64,000 nucleotides of DNA, taken from contig NZ_CP107917.1 of assembly GCF_036014175.1 (NCBI RefSeq), positions 2,790,001 to 2,854,000 of the forward strand, read 5' to 3'. Origin of the DNA: Streptomyces sp. NBC_00443 (GTDB lineage: Bacteria > Actinomycetota > Actinomycetes > Streptomycetales > Streptomycetaceae). Shown one piece after another: positions 29,872-38,240 of the stretch; within the stretch, counting starts at the first letter, position 1, and each line of letters begins with the position of its first letter. The position numbers and the translations under genes are program-made. The notes below the pieces were generated by a model. The model saw only the letters and a list, made by a program, of their open reading frames with translations. It had not been told where the DNA came from and searched no databases.

Positions 29872-32196
29872 TCACAGGTACGAGGTGAAGGCGCTGTCGT
29901 TGCCGCCGTCGCCGGGGCCGGTCGAGGAGCCGGCGCCGACGGTGGCCCCCGCGGTGGGTGGCCGACGGCGGTTGCCGCGGCCCGGCCGGGTGTCCTCGCC
30001 CAGGGCGAGGCTCAGCGTGTCGGTCAGCTGGACCTGGCCGCCGGTGGTCAGCGCGGTGCGGCCGGCGCCCTTGGTGCGCAGCACCGCTCCGCCCTCACGG
30101 CTGCGCTGCACGGCGTACTGGCCGTGCGGGCGCCGCTCGATGCGCGGGCTGCGATGGGCTTCGACGACGGCGAACTCGTACCAGTGCTTGCTGTTGCCGT
30201 GGCCCGCCGGGTGCTCGTTGAGGACGCGGCCGTCCTCCGACACCAGTTGCAGCATCAGGCCGTAGGGGTCCTTGCGCCGGTTGCGCAGCTGCCGCCAGGC
30301 GACCAGGGCCGCGCCGGCGAGGGCGATCAGGACGGCGGCGGACACGAACGCCCACCAGTACTTCTCCCAGATCCCGGGCTCCGGCACGACCCGCACCGAC
30401 AGCGGTGACCGTACGAGGGTGCGGTCGCCGTCGGTGGTGTCGACAGCGGTGACGGTGCCGGCGAGCTTCAGCCCGTCGTCGCCGAGGCGGTCGCCGAAGA
30501 CGTCCACGGGAGCGACCTCGACGTGCACCTCGCGGGTGCCGGACTCGCCGGGCTTCAGCGTGATCTCGGCGGGCTTGACGGTGAGCAGCCCGGACCGGAG
30601 GTCGGCCACGGACAGCCGCAGGGTGTGCGGGGTGTCGGTGGTGTTGTGGACGGCGAGGGTGCCGGTGACGGTGGCGCCGGGGTGGGTCTCGGCGGCGGGC
30701 AGTTCGAGCGCGGCGGTGACGGGCAGCTCGCCGGGCGCGACCGTGCTGCCCTCGCTGCGGGTGTCGGCGCTGAGCCCGGAGGCCGTCAGGGTGGCGCTCA
30801 CTTTCAGCGCCCCGTCGGCGTCCTTCGGGATCGTCACGGTGCCGGTGAAGGAGCCGTCGCTCGCCTTCGGGTCGGTCCCCTTGCCGCCGTCGGCGAGGTC
30901 GAGTGCCAGCGGGGAGAAGCCGTCCCCGGTCAACTCGCTGCGTACGCGCAGCCCCTCGTAGTCGCGCGGGTCCTTGATCTCGTAGCCCTCACGCGTCTGC
31001 AGCCGCATGGTCACGGTGACCTTCTCGCCGGCCTGCGGCGAGGGCGGGTCCATGGTGATGGCGCCGCGCAGTTCGCCCTGCCACAGCACGCTGACGGCGA
31101 CGGGCAGCGAGCGATGTCCCTCCGGCGCCTCGGCCTTCACCTTCCAGGTGCCGGGCAACGGGTCGACGATCTTCAGCGCCTCGACGGGTCCGGTGCCGCC
31201 GGCCAGCTCGAAGCGGGACTTCTTGTACGTCCCCGAGGTGGGGACCTTGTCGCCGCTGGGGTCGATGTAGCTGATCTCGACCTCGGGGTCGCCCTTGTCG
31301 ACGACGATGCTGCCCACGGTCGCCAGCGGGGAGATGCCGATCTCCAGGGTGGCCGGGGGCCGTTTGCTGGGGCCCTCCTCGTGGCGCAGGCAGTGGGCCG
31401 CGGCGAAGATCCGCTCCAGTGTGGGGCCGACGTCCTTGGCCCCGTTGACCTTGTGGGCCTTCGGGGTGGCGGAGGGCAGTTCGACGCAGCCCTTCTGATA
31501 GCCGCCGGCGGCGATCTGGTCGAGCTGCGCCTTGTCCGGGTCGGGGCCGAAGCCCAGGGGCCAGATCTGGACGTTCTGTGCGGCGGCGTCCTTCAGCGCC
31601 AGCTCCAACTGCCGTTCGCCCTCGGCCTGGCGGTGCGAGGGATCGCCGTACTTGGGGCTGTCCTTGACGTCCATCTTCCCGTCGGTCAGCAGGAACAGCA
31701 CCCGGGGCTGGGAGGCGTCGGAGCCGTCGGTCAGGTCGTGCACGCCCTGCCGGATGGCGCTCGGGAGGTCGGTGCCGGTGCCCTCGCTCTCCTTGCGGCT
31801 GCGCAGCTTGCCGACGCAACTGCCGATCGTCTCGCGGCCCGCCGCGTCCAGCGCGGTGCGCGGGCAGACCGGGTCCACCGCGCGCTGGTCGGCGTTCTCG
31901 GCCGCGGCGAAGCCGAAGACCGTGACATGCGAGGACGAGGACACGTCGCCCAGCGCGATGCGCGCGGCGGCGGCCTTCTCGGCTTTCATGTCCTCGGGCG
32001 CGAGGCTGGCCGACTCGTCCACGGCCACCGCGTAGTTGACCGCCGGGAACGCCGGTTCGGAGTCCGCCGCGGGCACCGGATCCTGACCGGCCGGCGCCAG
32101 CAGGGACGCGAACACCGCGGTGGCGCCCAGCAGCGAGACCATGGCGCGGCGCGCCCGGCCCCTTCGTGATTGCCGTCTTCCCGTGACTCTTTCCAC
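29872..32196 (-). CDS. secreted/membrane vWA-domain protein
   Basis: 774-residue protein. An N-terminal basic stretch and hydrophobic segment (MVSLLGATAVFASLLAPAG) act as a signal peptide or anchor, followed by a von Willebrand A domain (about 52-245) with an intact MIDAS DESAS (Asp60, Ser62, Ser64), the later Thr in EGTGTDLPSA and the Asp in LFLLTDGKMD. Repeated beta-sandwich modules follow, then a transmembrane helix (WWAFVSAAVLIALAGAALVAW, about 613-635) and a cytoplasmic tail of about 130 residues. If the signal is right, the vWA domain is extracytoplasmic while the tail contacts the cytoplasmic machinery. GTG start after GGGGAC. It lies 125 bases after the PycTM-like gene. Confidence 0.82.
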   Translation of the reverse strand: MERVTGRRQSRRGRARRAMVSLLGATAVFASLLAPAGQDPVPAADSEPAFPAVNYAVAVDESASLAPEDMKAEKAAAARIALGDVSSSSHVTVFGFAAAENADQRAVDPVCPRTALDAAGRETIGSCVGKLRSRKESEGTGTDLPSAIRQGVHDLTDGSDASQPRVLFLLTDGKMDVKDSPKYGDPSHRQAEGERQLELALKDAAAQNVQIWPLGFGPDPDKAQLDQIAAGGYQKGCVELPSATPKAHKVNGAKDVGPTLERIFAAAHCLRHEEGPSKRPPATLEIGISPLATVGSIVVDKGDPEVEISYIDPSGDKVPTSGTYKKSRFELAGGTGPVEALKIVDPLPGTWKVKAEAPEGHRSLPVAVSVLWQGELRGAITMDPPSPQAGEKVTVTMRLQTREGYEIKDPRDYEGLRVRSELTGDGFSPLALDLADGGKGTDPKASDGSFTGTVTIPKDADGALKVSATLTASGLSADTRSEGSTVAPGELPVTAALELPAAETHPGATVTGTLAVHNTTDTPHTLRLSVADLRSGLLTVKPAEITLKPGESGTREVHVEVAPVDVFGDRLGDDGLKLAGTVTAVDTTDGDRTLVRSPLSVRVVPEPGIWEKYWWAFVSAAVLIALAGAALVAWRQLRNRRKDPYGLMLQLVSEDGRVLNEHPAGHGNSKHWYEFAVVEAHRSPRIERRPHGQYAVQRSREGGAVLRTKGAGRTALTTGGQVQLTDTLSLALGEDTRPGRGNRRRPPTAGATVGAGSSTGPGDGGNDSAFTSYL

Positions 32197-32320
32197 GGCC
32201 GTCCCCTGATTCTCGGAGAGTCTCTGCTCTGCGTCGCGTTGGTTGCTTGGGGTGCTTGCGTTGGTTGCTTGGGGTGCTTGCGTTGATTGCGGTGCGTGCC
32301 TTGTGCCGGCCGGTCGCGCG

Positions 32321-32871
32321 TCAGCGCGCGGTCAGCCCCCAGACCACGGCCAGTGCCGCCGAGGGGGCGAGCGAGGCCACTCCCCAGCGGATGGCGCGGT
32401 ACTTGGCGGTGAGGATCGAGCTGACGTCCACGGCCTGGACGAGCAGCCATGCGGCCGGATCGCGCCCTGCCTCGGCGACCCGGGCGGACAGCTCCGCAAG
32501 GTCGCGGGCGGCCACCAGATCGCCGAAGTACGTCACCTCGTCCCGGCCGCGGACCGTGCCGGTGCGCGGCATCAGCGCCCCGACCAGCGCGGACACCGCG
32601 ACAGCCCAGAGCACCCCGGAGAGGACCAGCGTCACGTCGGCGAACCCGTCCCACCTCGGGGTGCCGTGCCAGCCGACCAGGAACGCGGGCAGCGCGAGCG
32701 TCCCCGACAGCAGCACGGCCGCTTTGGAGTCGGCCCGGCCGACGTCCTCCCGGACGCTGTTCAGCAGCCGTTCCGCGATGTGCTCCCCGCCCGGTCGTGG
32801 CAGTGCCGACCCCCGTCCGGCACGGGCACGACCGGGTCGGGGGAGGTGCGTGCCGCCCCGTCGGCGCTCAT
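32321..32871 (-). CDS. PycTM (DUF5706)-like membrane effector (frameshifted in this sequence)
   Basis: Inferred 183-residue membrane protein. After the start come ERLLNSVREDVGRADSKAAVLL, a transmembrane helix, a second helix (VTLVLSGVLWAVAVSALVGA), DEVTYFGDLVAARDLAE, DVSSILTAKYRAIRWGV and a last helix. This order (AD-K-A before the first helix, FGD, and SxIxxxKYRxxRWG) is the DUF5706/PycTM pattern, an effector of Pycsar anti-phage systems that breaks membrane integrity on sensing cyclic pyrimidine nucleotides. The likely start ATG overlaps the previous stop (ATGA, 32868-32871), but its frame is lost at plus-strand C4 (32785-32788); one added base restores AGEHIAERLL. Otherwise only a long fragment from an internal ATG at 32911 would be read. 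Confidence 0.75.
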
Positions 32872-34505
32872 CGGTCCTCTTCCGCCCAGGACCAGCCGTC
32901 GTCCTCGGCACGTCGGCGTCGGCGCGGCGGCTCCCGGTCGTCGTCCACCGGGTAGAGGTCGGGCCGGTGGGTCTGGCGCCGGGCGGCCCGGGTGCGCGGG
33001 TCGTCGTATTCGGGTTCGTCCTGCGGGTAGTAGGGCTCCGGCCGGTAGGCCTGCCGGGACGTGCGGGAGCGCGGGTCGTCGTCCTGGGGGTCCGCTGCCG
33101 GGTACGGCTCGGGCCGGTAGGTCCGCTGCCTTGCCGGTACGCGCGGCTCGTCGTAGTCGGCGTCGTCGCGCGGGGAGTAGGGCTCGGGCTGGTACGACGG
33201 GCGCCGCGCGGGGACGCGCCGGTCGTCGTGGTCGCGGTCGTCCGGATAGGGGTCGGGCCGGTGAGTTCGGCGCCGGCCCGGGTCGCGCCCGTCGTCGTGA
33301 ACGCGGTCGTCCGCCGGGTAGGGGTCCGGCCGGTGGCTCGCGCGCCGGGTGCGGGTGTCCGGTGTGTCGTAGTCGGCGTCGTAGTCGGCTTCGTAGCCGG
33401 CGTCGTAGCCGGCCTCGCCTCCCCGGTACGGCTCCGCCCGGTCGGGGCCTCGCCGGTCGGGTCCCCGCCGGCCGGCGCCTCGGCCGTCGGACCGCCGGTC
33501 GGGCTCGCCCCGCGAGGGCTCGGCCCGTGCAGGGCGCCGTCTGGGCGGCTCGTGCGACGCCCAGTCCGGGTTGAACGGGCGGCCGGAGGACGCCTCCAGC
33601 TCCCGCGGCCGACGGGCCGGCACGGTTCCGATGGGCCCCACCATGGGCCGTCCGTCGCCCTGGTTCAGCAGGTTCAGGACCTGCGTCTCCACGTCCACGG
33701 TGGCGAGTTCGCCCCGCTGGGCCATGGTGAACAGCCGGGCGACCCGGTCCTTCTCGTCCTGCCTGCCCTCCTGGCGGATCTTCTCCAGGAAGTCCTTGGC
33801 CCCCTCGGGGTCGGCCGCGAGCATGAAGCTGAGCTGCTCCAGCTCCCCGCCCTGCAACATGCGCCGGTACGACTCCTGACGCAGCCGGATCACCTTGGCC
33901 TGGGCGTGCGCGTCCCGTTCCTCGTCGGCGTGCTCGATGGTCCGGTCGTCCACGCGCAGCCGGACGTACAGCCGTACCCGCAGGCCGAGTTCGGAGCCCA
34001 GGTCGGCCCAGCGGCCGCCCGCGCACTCGCGTGTGATGGCGCGGTTGGCCTGTTCGGCCTCGGTGACCCGGTAGGTGGTGGTGACCTCACGCAGCCGTTC
34101 CAGCACCGGGGCGGTGAGCCGGTTGGCGACGTCGGTGACGACCTCCAGGGCGGCCAGGTGCGGGTCGGTCACGGCCCACTGGATGTCCACCTCGGCCTTG
34201 AAGAAGGTGGTGCCGCCGGCGGCCGGGAGTTCCATCTGGAGCGGCGTCACATAGGTGCCGAGCGCGATCTCGCACATGCTGTGCGTCCGGGCCAGCACCG
34301 GCCTGTCGACATGCTGGACCCCGGAGGCCCTCTTCACCGTGTAGCCGCCGTTCCGGTAGAACTGCACCAGCGCCGATCGGGGGCTCACCTTGGGGAACCC
34401 GTCCGTCAGCGTGTTGAAGTCCCGAAGGAACGGACCCGCGGGCCCCGCGGGGTCGGCGCCGACCGCCTCGTCCCCGTCGAGCGCCTCGTCCTCGTTCTCA
34501 GCCAT
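32868..34505 (-). CDS. SPFH/band-7-like protein with Pro-Tyr repeat tail
   Basis: 545-residue protein. The first ~290 residues are compatible with a band-7/SPFH core: FFKAEVDIQWAVTDPHLAALEVV, then TAPVLERLREVTTTYRVTEAEQAN and a coiled-coil-like segment (ERDAHAQAKVIRLRQESYRRML). SPFH proteins form membrane-associated ring or cage scaffolds. The call is by pattern only. The C-terminal ~215 residues are a repeat tail of units like YRPEPYP, each with Arg, Pro, Tyr and Asp, seen five or more times (for example THRPDPYP, SYQPEPYS, TYRPEPYP, AYRPEPYY). No membrane helix is seen. The start overlaps the NTPase stop by 8 bases. Confidence 0.6.
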   Translation of the reverse strand: MAENEDEALDGDEAVGADPAGPAGPFLRDFNTLTDGFPKVSPRSALVQFYRNGGYTVKRASGVQHVDRPVLARTHSMCEIALGTYVTPLQMELPAAGGTTFFKAEVDIQWAVTDPHLAALEVVTDVANRLTAPVLERLREVTTTYRVTEAEQANRAITRECAGGRWADLGSELGLRVRLYVRLRVDDRTIEHADEERDAHAQAKVIRLRQESYRRMLQGGELEQLSFMLAADPEGAKDFLEKIRQEGRQDEKDRVARLFTMAQRGELATVDVETQVLNLLNQGDGRPMVGPIGTVPARRPRELEASSGRPFNPDWASHEPPRRRPARAEPSRGEPDRRSDGRGAGRRGPDRRGPDRAEPYRGGEAGYDAGYEADYDADYDTPDTRTRRASHRPDPYPADDRVHDDGRDPGRRRTHRPDPYPDDRDHDDRRVPARRPSYQPEPYSPRDDADYDEPRVPARQRTYRPEPYPAADPQDDDPRSRTSRQAYRPEPYYPQDEPEYDDPRTRAARRQTHRPDLYPVDDDREPPRRRRRAEDDGWSWAEEDR

Positions 34506-37302
34506 GCCTCTCCTCCTCGCGGGTCCTGTCCCGGCGCGACCGGTCCTGTCGCGGCCACTCCTGACGCGGCCTTTCCGGGCCCGGCCGGTGCGGACCCGGC
34601 CACTCCTGACGCCGCCGGTCCTGGCGCGGCCCGTCCTGCCTCGCCCGCTCTTCCGGCGCGACGGCGAGCCACCACAGGTCGCGTGCGTCCGCGTCGGGAA
34701 GCGGCTTCTCCGGGTCGCTCATCATTCGGCGCAGCAGCCAGTCCAGCCGCCGCCGGTCGTGCTCCTCGGTCGCCAGCGCGGGCAGCAGCTCCGCCAGCCC
34801 GGGCCGGGTCCACTCGGTGCCGTCCTTGCGCACGGCCGACCGCAGCAGTTCCTCCAGCGCGTCCACCGCCACGTCCTTCGACCGCGCCGTGTTCAGCGCG
34901 GTCCACATCAAGTCGGCCATCGGCTCGACGAGTTCGGGCCGGATGGCGGCGAGGGCGAGCGCGACCGGCCAGTCCCCGCGGTCCGCCCAGGGGGAATCGC
35001 TGTCGTCCCCCAGGGAGTCGGGGTCCATCAGCAGCTCGTCGACGGTGGTCAGCGCCAGCCGGACGGTGGCCGCGAGCCCCAGGTCCTGGTACGGCTCGCG
35101 CTTGTGGTGGGTCCACTCGGCCATCCGTGCCAGCACCTCGGCGGCGTCCGGCAGCACCAGCAGCCGTACGACGTTGTGGGAGGCGACCGTGACCAGTTCC
35201 CCCTCGTCACGGACCCCGATGCGGGCCAGGGCGTCCAGGGTGTCGTCCATGGTGGCCGCGGCGTTGCCGTAGCCGAGCGCCCAGGCCGCGCTCCAGCGCT
35301 GCGACGGGGTGCCCTTCTTGCTCCAGTCGCCGATCAGCCGGTGCACGGCCTTGCGGTGCGAGGCGTGGCCGGCCGCCTGGTCCAGCGTGGTGGCCGCGAA
35401 GATCAGCCGGCGGTTCGTGGTCGCCTCGGCGAGCGGGCGGATCAGTTCCGTGTAGCCGTGGTCGAAGTCCCGTACGCACAGCTCCCCGGCGGCGACGGCG
35501 GCACGCATCCACACCTGGTCGCGCGGGTCGTCCGCCAGCAGCCGCAGCCAGCGCACCACCGGCGCCCGGACCGGGAAGTGCCGGTCCCACAGCTCGGTGA
35601 GCACCGCGGACGGCAAGGCGGAACCCCGGTACCAGATCAGCCGGGCCGGCACCTCGTGCCCGTCCACCTCGACCTTGCCGTCCGTGAGTTCGGCGCGCGA
35701 GAGCGCCCGGTCGGCCTCCGGGTCGTCGCAGAACAGCGGGCGGGCCGGGGTGTTGTCCGGGTCCGACTGCACGGACAGTTCCCAGGTCAGCAGGTGCGCG
35801 GCGGCGGCCACGGCGCTGTGCGAGGCCCCGCCGAGGACGGCGAGCGCGATCCGGAACGCCACCGGGTGGAACAGCGTCGCCGTACCCGCCCGTCCCGGGT
35901 TCCGGTCCCCGCGCTCCGCCTCGGCCGGCCGGGCCGTCAGCGCCCGGTCCACGCCGGCGAACCACTCCTGGGCCTGTACGGCGGCCAGGCTCCGGCAGCC
36001 GTCCAGCAACGCCTCGCGGGAGATGTCCCCCAGCACATGCCCGGCCAGCAGCGATGCGAGCAACTCGGCCTCGGCGGGCCGCAGGTCCTTCAGCCCGACG
36101 GCGTCCTTGACCTCCTCCCGGTCCGCGAGCCGCTCGGCGCGGGCCAGCAGGTCGGCGGGCGCGGTGTCGTCCTCCCCGGCTCCGGCGGCGTGCTCCTCCA
36201 ACCGCTCCCGCAGCCGGGTCGCCAGGAGTTCCTCGGTCGGCGCGGGCGGGCAGATCATGCCGTACCGCCCGGCCAGCAGCGGATTCGCCGCCGACCCGAC
36301 CGTCACGACGATCACCGCGAAGGCCTCGCAGCGGGCCAGGGCTGCAGCGAGCTCGTCGAGGTCCATCTCGTCCGGTGGCAGTGCTCCGGGCCGGGTGAGG
36401 GACAGCTCCAGCAGATACCCGACGCCGGGCCGCGCCTCCTCGCCCTCACCGCCCCGCGACTCGTCCAGCGACGCGGCCAACTGCCGTACACCGCCGTCCG
36501 GATCGACCCTGAGCACCCGGGAGCCGGCCGGGGGCTCCGCGTCCGGGCCGGTGCCGGTGCCGCTCGCCGCGGAGGTGGTGACCTCGTCGAGGAGCGACAG
36601 CGCGGTACTGGTACGTCCGGTACCGGGCGCGGCACCGAGGACGAGCAGCCGCTGGGCGCGGAGCGCGGTGCGCAGCCGGACGTATCCCTCCGGCTCGACG
36701 TGGGCACGGCGGAGCCTGCGCAGTTCGTCCTCGGGCACGGGTCCGCTGCGCATGCCCGCGCCGAACTGGCGGGCGCCGAGCCGCAGGTTGATGTCGCCGA
36801 TGTGGGCGCTGTTGAAGTACGAGCGGTCGAAGCGGTGCAGGTCCCGTCCGACGTCGAACAGCAGCCGGGTGGCCCGGCGGGTGCGTGCGGCGGCGGCGAG
36901 GTCGGTGGGCCCGTCCTCGCCCTGGTCCTCGGCGAGGGGGTCGCGGGTGTACGCCTTGAACCGCCCGGCGGCGCGCTCCCGTTCCTTCTCCCGCTCGTCC
37001 TCCTCGTCGTCCGCCCCGTCCTCGGCGGACTTCTCGTCGTCGTCCTCGCCCTCGTCGTCCCGGTCCTTGTCGTCCCGGGCCTGCTTCTTGCCGTCCTTGG
37101 CCTGCTTCTTGTCGTCGCCGGACTTCCTGTCGCCGGACTTCCTGTCGCCGGACTTCCTGTCCCCGGCCTTCCTGTCCCCGGACCTCTTGTCGTCGGACCT
37201 CTTGTCGTCGGCCTTCTTGTCGTCGGCGTCGGACGACCGGCCGCCGGCCGGCTTCTCGGGGGCGTCGTCGGCCGCGCCGCCCGCCTGCTCGTCGTCGCTC
37301 AC
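34498..37302 (-). CDS. P-loop NTPase with degenerate Walker A and helical C-terminus
   Basis: 934-residue cytoplasmic protein. The N-terminal ~130 residues are a highly charged repeat region (GDRKSGDRKSGDRKSGD and acidic DDE runs). Then SYFNSAHIGDINLRLGARQFG and ELRRLRRAHVEPEGYVRLRTAL lead into VLGAAPGTGRTSTALSLL at about 215-228, a Walker A motif with Arg in place of the catalytic Lys, followed by FAVIVVTVGSA as Walker B-like strand. The rest is helical (HEAT-like appearance). This architecture recurs in Streptomyces, usually as a hypothetical protein. The GTG start at 37302 follows GGGAGGGG and sits directly after the cyclase stop. It may act as a regulatory switch linking the cyclase to the effector genes. 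Confidence 0.7.
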   Translation of the reverse strand: MSDDEQAGGAADDAPEKPAGGRSSDADDKKADDKRSDDKRSGDRKAGDRKSGDRKSGDRKSGDDKKQAKDGKKQARDDKDRDDEGEDDDEKSAEDGADDEEDEREKERERAAGRFKAYTRDPLAEDQGEDGPTDLAAAARTRRATRLLFDVGRDLHRFDRSYFNSAHIGDINLRLGARQFGAGMRSGPVPEDELRRLRRAHVEPEGYVRLRTALRAQRLLVLGAAPGTGRTSTALSLLDEVTTSAASGTGTGPDAEPPAGSRVLRVDPDGGVRQLAASLDESRGGEGEEARPGVGYLLELSLTRPGALPPDEMDLDELAAALARCEAFAVIVVTVGSAANPLLAGRYGMICPPAPTEELLATRLRERLEEHAAGAGEDDTAPADLLARAERLADREEVKDAVGLKDLRPAEAELLASLLAGHVLGDISREALLDGCRSLAAVQAQEWFAGVDRALTARPAEAERGDRNPGRAGTATLFHPVAFRIALAVLGGASHSAVAAAAHLLTWELSVQSDPDNTPARPLFCDDPEADRALSRAELTDGKVEVDGHEVPARLIWYRGSALPSAVLTELWDRHFPVRAPVVRWLRLLADDPRDQVWMRAAVAAGELCVRDFDHGYTELIRPLAEATTNRRLIFAATTLDQAAGHASHRKAVHRLIGDWSKKGTPSQRWSAAWALGYGNAAATMDDTLDALARIGVRDEGELVTVASHNVVRLLVLPDAAEVLARMAEWTHHKREPYQDLGLAATVRLALTTVDELLMDPDSLGDDSDSPWADRGDWPVALALAAIRPELVEPMADLMWTALNTARSKDVAVDALEELLRSAVRKDGTEWTRPGLAELLPALATEEHDRRRLDWLLRRMMSDPEKPLPDADARDLWWLAVAPEERARQDGPRQDRRRQEWPGPHRPGPERPRQEWPRQDRSRRDRTREEERHG

Positions 37303-37307
37303 CCGGC

Positions 37308-38206
37308 TCAGCCCCTCCCTGCTCGGCGTCGCGGCCGGTGTTCCGGCCGATGTGCACGTTGCCCTGGTACTCGTTGTCGTGGTGCTGGGACATGTCGCCG
37401 ATGACGTTGTAGTGAATGCCGACGCCACCGGGCCGATGACCGGACATGCCGTCGCCGACGACCTCGAACTCGTCGTTGTCGTCGAACTCCTCGGCGTCGT
37501 CGAACTCGTCACCGTCGACGGCGTGCAGGGGGCCGCCGACGCCGGCGGACGACGACGGTGAAAGTGACGGCGAAGGTGAAGGCGAAGGCGGTGCAGGCGC
37601 GGGCTGCGGGATCACCGGAGCGGTCCGCCCGGGCAGATGGAACCAGGCGGTGACCTCGCCCTCCTTCAGCTCCAGCCGGGCCGGCGAGTAGTGCGCGGGC
37701 TCGATGAACTTGCCGCCGGCGCCGACCACGTCGTCGTACAGGGACTGGGACGTGACCAGCACCAGGTCGGCCTTCTCCGTGTCGAGCAGCCCGCGGGCGA
37801 CGGAGGAGTCCGCCAGCCGGCAGGCGAGGTCGACGGCGCGTCCGCTGATGCCCCGGCCGTCATGCCGGACGGGTCCGACATGCATGCCGATACGCAGCCC
37901 GAGGGGCACGGCCAGGCCACGGTTCTCGTCCCGGAGCTTCTCGTGCACCTCGATCAGCCACAGGCCGAGCAGCCGGCTCGCCGCGATCCGGCCCGGCACC
38001 GACAGCAGCACGCCGTCGCCGCGGTCCTCCAGGTGTACGGCGTCCCGGGCCACCTTGGCGTGGGTGAACCCCGTCTCCAGCACACGGTAGATGCGCTCGC
38101 GCATCCGCACCTTGTCGACGTCGTCGTAGGCGCCGGAACGTCTGGCGTCGACGCTGATCACCAGCTCGTAGTGCGCTTCGGTGATGTCCAGAGCGTCGTG
38201 GTTCAC
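37308..38206 (-). CDS. class III nucleotide-cyclase-like protein (probably frameshifted at its end)
   Basis: About 299 residues. The cyclase homology domain has LVISVDARRSGAYDD (first metal Asp region), HLEDRGDGVLLSVPG (GDG, second metal Asp), LGLRIGMHVGPVRHDGRGISG and RAVDLACRLADSS (the usual Asn is Asp, the Arg is kept). A low-complexity PSPSPS linker and an Asp/Glu tract precede a short beta motif (HYNVIGDMSQHHDNEYQG, NVHIG). In the present reading the frame does not stop until 36446, deep inside the next gene; one missing base between about 37315 and 37400 would give the TGA at 37308-37310, just before the NTPase start. GTG at 38206 (AGGGGGC site) is preferred; ATG at 38221 is possible. 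Confidence 0.72.
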
Positions 38207-38240
38207 CCGTGCCCCCTGCATGTTCCGTCCTTGCCGAAGA

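Noticed and set aside
32761..32871. A separate 36-residue protein after the SPFH-like gene
   Set aside because: It starts with ATGA overlap and its end is created by a single missing base; joined to the next frame it gives the PycTM-like protein.
36446..37307. Reading of the cyclase-like gene through to 36446
   Set aside because: The added ~287 residues are Arg/Pro-rich and antiparallel to none of the features expected of a protein; the next gene starts at 37302 with a good ribosome site, so an upstream frame slip is more likely.
34390..37404. Very long plus-strand open frame (about 1000 codons) opposite the NTPase gene
   Set aside because: Composition is that of a shadow frame in GC-rich DNA: Arg/Pro/Gly-rich with no domain or ribosome site, while the minus strand has a well-placed GTG and coding features.
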